This document shows positions 58,818 through 64,000 of a DNA stretch of 64,000 nt, one piece after another. How positions within the stretch are numbered: position 1 is the stretch's first letter; the number at the start of each line of letters is the position of its first letter. The stretch covers positions 682,001 through 746,000 of the forward strand of contig NZ_CP024901.1 of NCBI RefSeq assembly GCF_003343245.1. Direction: 5' to 3'. Made by a program: the position numbers and the translations under genes. The notes under the pieces were generated by a model. It worked only from the letters and a program-made list of their open reading frames with translations, did not search any database and was not told where the DNA came from. This DNA is from Photorhabdus laumondii subsp. laumondii (GTDB lineage: Bacteria; Pseudomonadota; Gammaproteobacteria; Enterobacterales; Enterobacteriaceae).

Positions 58818-60164
58818 TTATGTGAATCCAGGCTGTGGTTCCAAATTCAGCATAAGAATTTTAGAACGGCGCTGATAGTTATATAACACTTGTTTCTGAA
58901 TCGGTAGCATTGAGAGTTCTGCGGGCTCAAAACCTCGCTCTTGGAACCAATGAATGCTGCGGGTAGTCAGAACAAACAGTTTTTCCAGTCCGAGCTGTTT
59001 GGCGTGTTCCGCAATGCGATTCAGTAATACTTCACCTCTTAAAGAGCTGCGGTATTTAGGATTCACCGCTAAACAAGCCATTTCGCCAATTTTCTCTTCA
59101 GGATAAGGGTAGAGCGCGGCACAGGCGATAGTTAGGTTATCGCGTTCGATAATGATGAATTTATCAATTTCTCTCTCAAGTTGTTCTCTTGAACGGCGAA
59201 CCAGAATACCCTGTTGTTCCAGTGGGCGAATAAGTTCGAGAATACCACCAATATCATTGATATTAGCTCGGCGTATTTGTTCCGCACTTTCCATCACTAT
59301 TTGAGTGCCAATACCATCTCGGGAGAATAATTCTTGAAGTAGAGAACCATCTGCCTGATAACTTAATAAATGGCTGCGACGAACGCCACGACGGCAAGCT
59401 TTTATTGCACTCCGCAAAAAACAGACTGTGCCTGAATAGTAGTCACCTTTAACTTCTAGCTCTTTAATCAGTTCCGGTGCTTGATTAAGAAAAACTTCCG
59501 ATAGAATTTTTCCGTCTTTGTCTTGTACACCTTGAGTAGAACAGAATCCAATCAGTTTTTCAGCCTGTAGTTTGATAGCTAATTGAGTAGCAACATCTTC
59601 AAATGCCAGATTAAAACTCTCTCCGGTGACAGAAACTGCGACAGGGCCAATTAGCACGATTGCGCCATTGTCTAATTGACGATTTATGGCATGCTCATCG
59701 ATACGGCGAATTTTTCCGCTGTGGCAATAATCCACACCATCATCAACGCCAAGAGGTTGAGCAATAATGAAGTTACCACTGACAACATTAATGTTGGCAC
59801 CTTGTAACGGGGTATTATTCAAATTCATAGAAAGGCGTGCAGTGATATCCAGTTGCAGCAAGCCAGCAGATTGTTTGACTAATTCTAATGTTTTATTATC
59901 GGTAACACGGGTGTGTTTGTGGTAAACCGGTTCGTAATGATGGTCTGCAAGGTTTTGCTCAATTTGAGGTCTGGCACCATAAACGACGACCAGGCGGATG
60001 CCTAAACTATGCAGTAATCCTATATCGTTGATAATATTGGTAAAATTTTCGTGAGCAATAGCCTCTCCACCAAGCATGATAACAAAAGTTTTACCACGGT
60101 GTGCATTGATGTACGGAACAGAATGACGAAATCCTTCAACTAACTCGGTGCTTCGTTCTTTCAT
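58818..60164 (-). CDS. argA: Amino-acid N-acetyltransferase (N-acetylglutamate synthase)
   Basis: ArgA acetylates glutamate with acetyl-CoA, the first step of arginine synthesis, and is feedback-inhibited by arginine. The amino-acid-kinase-like regulatory domain covers residues ~10-290 ([36 protein letters not shown]). The GNAT acetyltransferase domain covers ~295-440 ([20 protein letters not shown]). The 448 residues compare with 443 in E. coli; the ATG at 60164 gives [20 protein letters not shown]. An ARG box lies just upstream. In E. coli it directly follows recD in the opposite orientation to what would be an operon. Confidence 0.97.
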   Translation of the reverse strand: MKERSTELVEGFRHSVPYINAHRGKTFVIMLGGEAIAHENFTNIINDIGLLHSLGIRLVVVYGARPQIEQNLADHHYEPVYHKHTRVTDNKTLELVKQSAGLLQLDITARLSMNLNNTPLQGANINVVSGNFIIAQPLGVDDGVDYCHSGKIRRIDEHAINRQLDNGAIVLIGPVAVSVTGESFNLAFEDVATQLAIKLQAEKLIGFCSTQGVQDKDGKILSEVFLNQAPELIKELEVKGDYYSGTVCFLRSAIKACRRGVRRSHLLSYQADGSLLQELFSRDGIGTQIVMESAEQIRRANINDIGGILELIRPLEQQGILVRRSREQLEREIDKFIIIERDNLTIACAALYPYPEEKIGEMACLAVNPKYRSSLRGEVLLNRIAEHAKQLGLEKLFVLTTRSIHWFQERGFEPAELSMLPIQKQVLYNYQRRSKILMLNLEPQPGFT

Positions 60165-60176
60165 AATAGGCTCTCG

Positions 60177-60194
60177 ATTGAATTTTTATTCGTA
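60177..60194 (-). promoter_or_regulatory. ARG box (ArgR operator) of argA
   Basis: TTGAATTTTTATTCGT is one base off the TGAAT-4-ATTCA half-site pattern. It starts about 13 bases upstream of the argA ATG. A weaker second box (ATGCTTTTTTATTCC, to about 60215) follows, giving the usual adjacent pair. Confidence 0.65.
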
Positions 60195-60408
60195 ATTTAT
60201 GCTTTTTTATTCCTTTTGAGAGAAAATGGCAAGAGGCAATTCAGGTAAAAACATTTTGATATACCTGTAGACGTTAATAATTTGCAAAATATAAAATGCT
60301 TTTCATTGACGACAGCATAATGCTGATTGGTTAGCGTTTTTCACTTGATCGTTTCGTTTGGTGAATATCACCCTGAATGTTTATATTTTATGAATGGAAT
60401 ATTAGTAG

Positions 60409-61653
60409 ATGAGTCATTCAGATCATAATCTGTCACGACGTCGTTTGTTGCAGGGAGCCGCAGCGATGTGGTTGCTTAGCGTTAGCCAGGTGGGTTACGC
60501 AGCGTCAGCAAAAATTATCGCAGTACGTATTTGGCCGGCCTCTAGTTATACCCGTGTGACGCTTGAGTCCAATATTCCACTCAAATATCGCCAGTTTGTG
60601 CTAAAAAATCCAAATAGAATTGTGGTTGATCTTGAAGGTATACAACTGAATCATACTCTAAGTGGGATGGGGGAGCAGATTCAATCTCGTGATCCTTATC
60701 TTAAACTGGTGAGGGTAGGGCAGTTTAATCCTAAAACGGTTCGTTTGGTGTTTGAAGTTAAGCAATCGGTCAGCCCACATATGTTTACTTTGAAACCGGT
60801 GGCGAAATTTAAACATCGTCTGGTGTTGGATATTTATCCGGCAGAGAGGGTTAATACGGATGATGATCCATTGCTTGCCCTACTTGAAGAGTATAATAAA
60901 GGTCATTTAGCAGAAGATCTGCCAGTAGAAAAACCAAAGTCGGGCAAAGCAGGTAAAGACAGGCCAATTGTTATCATGCTCGATCCTGGACATGGTGGTG
61001 AAGATCCTGGTGCTATTGGCAAATATAAAACTCGTGAAAAAGATATTGTTTTGCAAATTGCTCGTCGATTGAAAACGCTCATTCAGCGTGAACCGGGTAT
61101 GAAAGTCTATATGACCCGTAATGAAGATGTGTTTATCCCGCTCAAAGTCCGGGTGGCAAAAGCGCGTAAGATGCGGGCTGATCTCTTCGTTTCTATTCAT
61201 GCTGATGCTGTTACTAACCGAGTTGCCCGTGGCTCTTCGGTTTTTGCACTCTCGACTAAAGGTGCAACCAGTAATACCGCACGTTTTCTAGCCCAGACGC
61301 AAAACGAAGCTGACCAAATTGGCGGAGTGAGTAAAAGCGGTGATAAGTATCTGGATCATACGATGTTTGATTTGTTACAAACTGCGACAATCAATGACAG
61401 CCTTAAATTTGGTAGCGAAGTGCTTAAGCGTATGGGCAAAGTGAATAAATTACATAAAAATCGGGTGGATCAAGCTGGATTTGCGGTACTGAAAGCACCA
61501 GATATCCCTTCGATTCTGGTAGAGACTGCGTTTATTAGCAATTTGGAAGAGGAGCGGAAACTGAAAACCGCACGTTTCCAGCAGCAAATCGCAGAGTCAA
61601 TTTTTGCGGGTATCAAAGCTTATTTCAAGAATGGGGGTAATTTGGCAATTTGA
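60409..61653 (+). CDS. amiC: N-acetylmuramoyl-L-alanine amidase AmiC
   Basis: AmiC cuts the septal peptidoglycan during cell separation, activated by NlpD. The N-terminus has a Tat signal, SRRRLLQG (9-16), then a hydrophobic run ending near GYA|ASA, so it is exported folded, as in E. coli. An AMIN domain (~35-150) targets the septum. The zinc amidase domain (~190-405) shows [23 protein letters not shown] and VETAFISN. The 414 residues compare with 417 in E. coli. Confidence 0.97.
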   Translation: MSHSDHNLSRRRLLQGAAAMWLLSVSQVGYAASAKIIAVRIWPASSYTRVTLESNIPLKYRQFVLKNPNRIVVDLEGIQLNHTLSGMGEQIQSRDPYLKLVRVGQFNPKTVRLVFEVKQSVSPHMFTLKPVAKFKHRLVLDIYPAERVNTDDDPLLALLEEYNKGHLAEDLPVEKPKSGKAGKDRPIVIMLDPGHGGEDPGAIGKYKTREKDIVLQIARRLKTLIQREPGMKVYMTRNEDVFIPLKVRVAKARKMRADLFVSIHADAVTNRVARGSSVFALSTKGATSNTARFLAQTQNEADQIGGVSKSGDKYLDHTMFDLLQTATINDSLKFGSEVLKRMGKVNKLHKNRVDQAGFAVLKAPDIPSILVETAFISNLEEERKLKTARFQQQIAESIFAGIKAYFKNGGNLAI

Positions 61654-61685
61654 GCTTGCCGCTATGGGTAATTTTTGCTGTTAAA

Positions 61686-61724
61686 CAGGGAAGGAGGCTA
61701 TTTTCCTTTAGCCTATACTCCCTG
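61686..61724. terminator. Imperfect hairpin after amiC
   Basis: CAGGGA (61686-61691) pairs with TCCCTG (61719-61724), and GGCTA (61696-61700) with TAGCC (61709-61713). It starts 32 bases after the amiC stop and faces the end of a decayed minus-strand gene. There is no T-run. Confidence 0.35.
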
Positions 61725-61730
61725 CCCTAT

Positions 61731-61880
61731 TTAGTGGGTAGTGATAGGTTGAACTGCCAGGCGCAAGCCCATGACACGCAGAATCGTGCTTAGACTTCTA
61801 ACTTCCGGGTTGCCCTCGGCTGACAAGGTGCGATAGAGCTGGTTCGGATTCAACTCAGCTTCCTTGGTCACGTTACGAAC
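61731..61880 (-). pseudogene. HigA/HI1420-like antitoxin, C-terminal remnant
   Basis: On the minus strand VRNVTKEAELNPNQLYRTLS then AEGNPEVRSLSTILRVMGLR and a stop at 61731-61733 matches the helix-turn-helix C-terminal half of addiction-module antidote proteins (the LSxESLYKALSxEGNPxFxT pattern). The N-terminal 40 or so residues expected between the toxin end and this segment are missing; only about 20 bases separate them. It is therefore probably dead. Confidence 0.7.
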
Positions 61881-61898
61881 TCCACCGAAAGTGTTCTC

Positions 61899-62200
61899 CT
61901 ATCTGTTTCTACTCTTCCATTCACGCCAGTATTCACACGCTCTGGGTTTTGCTTACGTTTGTCGCCGCCGCAGAGCAGAAGAACTACAGTTAAGCCAGAT
62001 TTGGCGTAATAGACCCGATACCCTGGCCCTATGTCAATGCGCAGTTCCCAGACACCCTCGGACAAGGGTTTGTGATCAGTTCCATGCGCATAATGCGTCG
62101 GTCAATGGCAATTTGAGCCTTGGTGTCACGTACTATGTTCTCGCCATTCTTCAAAGACATCACGTCCGTTGTTGTCGATATAGTGTCGTATCTCATTCAT
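61899..62200 (-). pseudogene. HigB/RelE-like (phage Gp49 type) toxin, frameshifted
   Basis: On the minus strand ATG 62200 reads MNEIRHYIDNNGRDVFEEWR then stops. In other frames follow DTKAQIAIDRRIMRMEL, then LSEGVWELRIDIGPGYRVYY with LLLCGGDKRKQ, and finally RACEYWREWKSRNR and a stop (61899-61901). In order this is the whole of a HigB-type addiction-module killer protein, broken by at least three frame changes. Toxin-first order, with the antitoxin remnant downstream, fits the family. Confidence 0.78.
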
Positions 62201-62234
62201 GGCTTTGTTATCGTTTATAAACGATAACAAAGCC
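62201..62234. promoter_or_regulatory. Perfect 34-bp palindrome at the dead toxin start (likely operator)
   Basis: GGCTTTGTTATCGTTTA (62201-62217) is followed at once by its exact reverse complement (62218-62234). It abuts the toxin ATG (62200). It contains TTTATAAA at the centre and is the size of an autoregulatory operator bound by a dimer of antitoxins. The palindrome is intact although the genes are broken. Confidence 0.7.
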
Positions 62235-62354
62235 AGAAATGACTATATGTGGATATTTATCATTAAACCGAGAGCAGATACGATGACGAAAAAATTATCT
62301 AAAAGTCATTATGAAGTTGCTTTTGGAGTTTGTATGCTGAAATGCATAGAGAAT

Positions 62355-62431
<77 letters not shown>

Positions 62432-62460
62432 TCCGTTTTGATATTTTGATTAGCGAAAAT

Positions 62461-62537
<77 letters not shown>

Positions 62538-62626
62538 TCCGTTTAGAACCTACTTTGTATTTTCCTGCATCACTAACGCCTGCTGGAATCGGTTCCATTC
62601 GCAAATATTGAACTACTTTATAGTGT

Positions 62627-62703
<77 letters not shown>

Positions 62704-62926
62704 TCCGATGCGGGCACTATACTCAGGATAAGATCTGTTGCAAGTTTTTTTATTAATTATTGTTTGTTTCGTTACGTTTTTGATTAGTTACTCTGCGTAT
62801 CGATGTTTTTCTATTCGTTTGTGTCGTTGTTTTGTTAAGTTATTTTTTTTATGGTAAGTTTCATCGTTTCTATTGGTTTAGTATTTTGTTCGCCACAGAG
62901 TTATGTTGGTAAGAGAGAAAACAACA

Positions 62927-64000
62927 ATGAAATACTGGGGTAAGTATCTGTTGTGTGGAACCGTGATTTCACTGTTGGTTGGATGTCATTCTCGCCCAAC
63001 AGCACAGGGCCAACAATATAGAGATGGTCATATTGCTCAGGATTTACGGTTGGTTAATCAACCTAATGCGCAGGGTAAGCCAGTTAATGCAAAGGATTTT
63101 TCAGAGCAGGTTGCGCTGATTAGTCAGTCTGCTCCTCGTCTGTATAATCGTAATAGTTTAACTTTTGACGCTGTTCAAAACTGGATGCTAGCGGGTGGTG
63201 AAACCAGTAAGTTGCATCTGTTTAATTTACGCGCTTACCAGATGGAAGGTGTGGATAATTACGGTAATGTCCAATTTACCGGCTACTATACGCCAGTGTT
63301 ACAAGCTCGTCGTGTTAAACAGGGAGAATTTAAATATCCTCTGTACCGGATGCCGCCTAAGAGTAAATACCGTTTACCAAGCCGAACTGAAATAGACAAT
63401 GGCGCCCTTAGCCCCAGTCTGATTATTGGTTATAGTCGTTCACTGATTGATAATTATATTATGGAGGTACAAGGGAGTGGCTATGTCGATTTTGGTGATG
63501 GTGGGCCACTGACTCTTTTGGGTTATGCCGGTAAGAATGGCCATATTTACCGGAGCATTGGCAAGTTGCTGATTGAGCGCGGAGAAATTGCGCAGGAAGA
63601 TATCTCCATACTGGCGATTCGTAAATGGACAGAATCTCACAGTGAGGCAGAAGTCCGTGAACTGTTGGAGCAGAACCCATCATTTGTTTTCTTTAAACCT
63701 GAAAACTATGCACCGGTACGTGGTGCGAGTAGTGTTCCTTTAATTGCAAAAGCTTCTGTGGCTGCTGATAAAATGCTTATTCCACCAGGAACAACCCTGT
63801 TAGCAGAGATACCTCTGTTGGATAGAGAGGGTAAGTTTACCGGTCAGTACCAGATGCGGCTGGTGGTTGCATTGGATGTTGGTGGGGCGATAAAGGGACA
63901 TCATTTCGATATCTATCATGGTATTGGTGGGGAGGCAGGTATAGCGGCAGGTTTCTATAACCACTACGGTCGGGTTTGGGTGTTAAAAAAAGCGCAGCCT
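62927..64000 (+). CDS. mltA: Membrane-bound lytic murein transglycosylase A (3' end cut by window)
   Basis: MltA is an outer-membrane lipoprotein that cleaves peptidoglycan between MurNAc and GlcNAc, forming 1,6-anhydro ends. ATG 62927 opens 358 codons without a stop to the window edge (E. coli 365 residues), so only a few residues are missing. MKYWGKYLLCGTVISLLVGC is the lipoprotein signal (lipobox LVGC). NVQFTGYYTPV, YIMEVQGSGYVDFGDG, EAEVRELLEQNPSFVFFKP and LDVGGAIKGHHFDIYHGIG are MltA blocks; the catalytic Asp lies in the last region. GAGAGAAAACAAC precedes the start. Confidence 0.96.
   Translation, partial: MKYWGKYLLCGTVISLLVGCHSRPTAQGQQYRDGHIAQDLRLVNQPNAQGKPVNAKDFSEQVALISQSAPRLYNRNSLTFDAVQNWMLAGGETSKLHLFNLRAYQMEGVDNYGNVQFTGYYTPVLQARRVKQGEFKYPLYRMPPKSKYRLPSRTEIDNGALSPSLIIGYSRSLIDNYIMEVQGSGYVDFGDGGPLTLLGYAGKNGHIYRSIGKLLIERGEIAQEDISILAIRKWTESHSEAEVRELLEQNPSFVFFKPENYAPVRGASSVPLIAKASVAADKMLIPPGTTLLAEIPLLDREGKFTGQYQMRLVVALDVGGAIKGHHFDIYHGIGGEAGIAAGFYNHYGRVWVLKKAQP

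Noticed and set aside
62281..62354. Short plus-strand frame MTKKLSKSHYEVAFGVCMLK before the tRNA genes
   Set aside because: It runs into the tRNA gene, has no convincing ribosome site and no family match; treated as chance.

Overview
The window looks like the chromosome of an enterobacterial-order bacterium of the Photorhabdus/Xenorhabdus type, most likely Photorhabdus. This is inferred from close protein similarity to E. coli housekeeping genes, moderate base composition, and four 127-bp ERIC repeats of the form common in that genus. No species call is possible from the sequence alone.

Layout. The left edge (1-837) is a small accessory scar: the first codons of a DNA cytosine-5 methyltransferase and a decayed IS982-type transposase. 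Then come dapB, carA-carB (TTG start, paired ARG boxes), a LysE-type exporter and folA. A long minus-strand block follows that is colinear with E. coli: rapA, rluA, (djlA on +), lptD, surA, pdxA, rsmA, apaG, apaH. Between rapA and thiQ lies the ruined 3' end of polB. The thiamine importer operon thiB-thiP-thiQ (minus) is led by a TPP riboswitch. The plus strand then carries rppH-ptsP, lgt-thyA, a Phd/RelE-like toxin-antitoxin pair, the minor prepilin cluster ppdA-ppdB-ygdB-ppdC and, overlapping it, recC-ptrA-recB-recD.

Accessory island. From the end of recD (43516) to the end of argA (58818) the E. coli-like order recD-argA is interrupted by about 15 kb, all on the plus strand: a HlyB-type ABC exporter, a HlyD-type adaptor, seven tandem paralogous lipoproteins of 173-176 residues, and a 2123-residue secreted protein. 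That protein joins an N-terminal permuted papain-like (His39/Cys120) domain, an EF-hand-like site, RTX repeats, a subtilisin-like domain, a P-domain, more RTX-like repeats, a Pro-rich linker, 54-bp repeats and a type I secretion C-terminus. The lipoproteins and the first ~250 codons of the secreted protein are AT-rich, while the transporter and the rest of the secreted protein are GC-richer. I read this as a candidate type I secreted polymorphic effector with a bank of membrane-anchored protective (immunity or inhibitor) lipoproteins. This is a hypothesis, not shown.

Right end. argA (with an ARG box), amiC (Tat signal), a decayed HigB/HigA-like toxin-antitoxin locus ending in a perfect 34-bp palindrome, three initiator tRNA-Met genes, and mltA running off the window. 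The recCBD-argA-amiC-tRNA-fMet-mltA order matches E. coli apart from the island.
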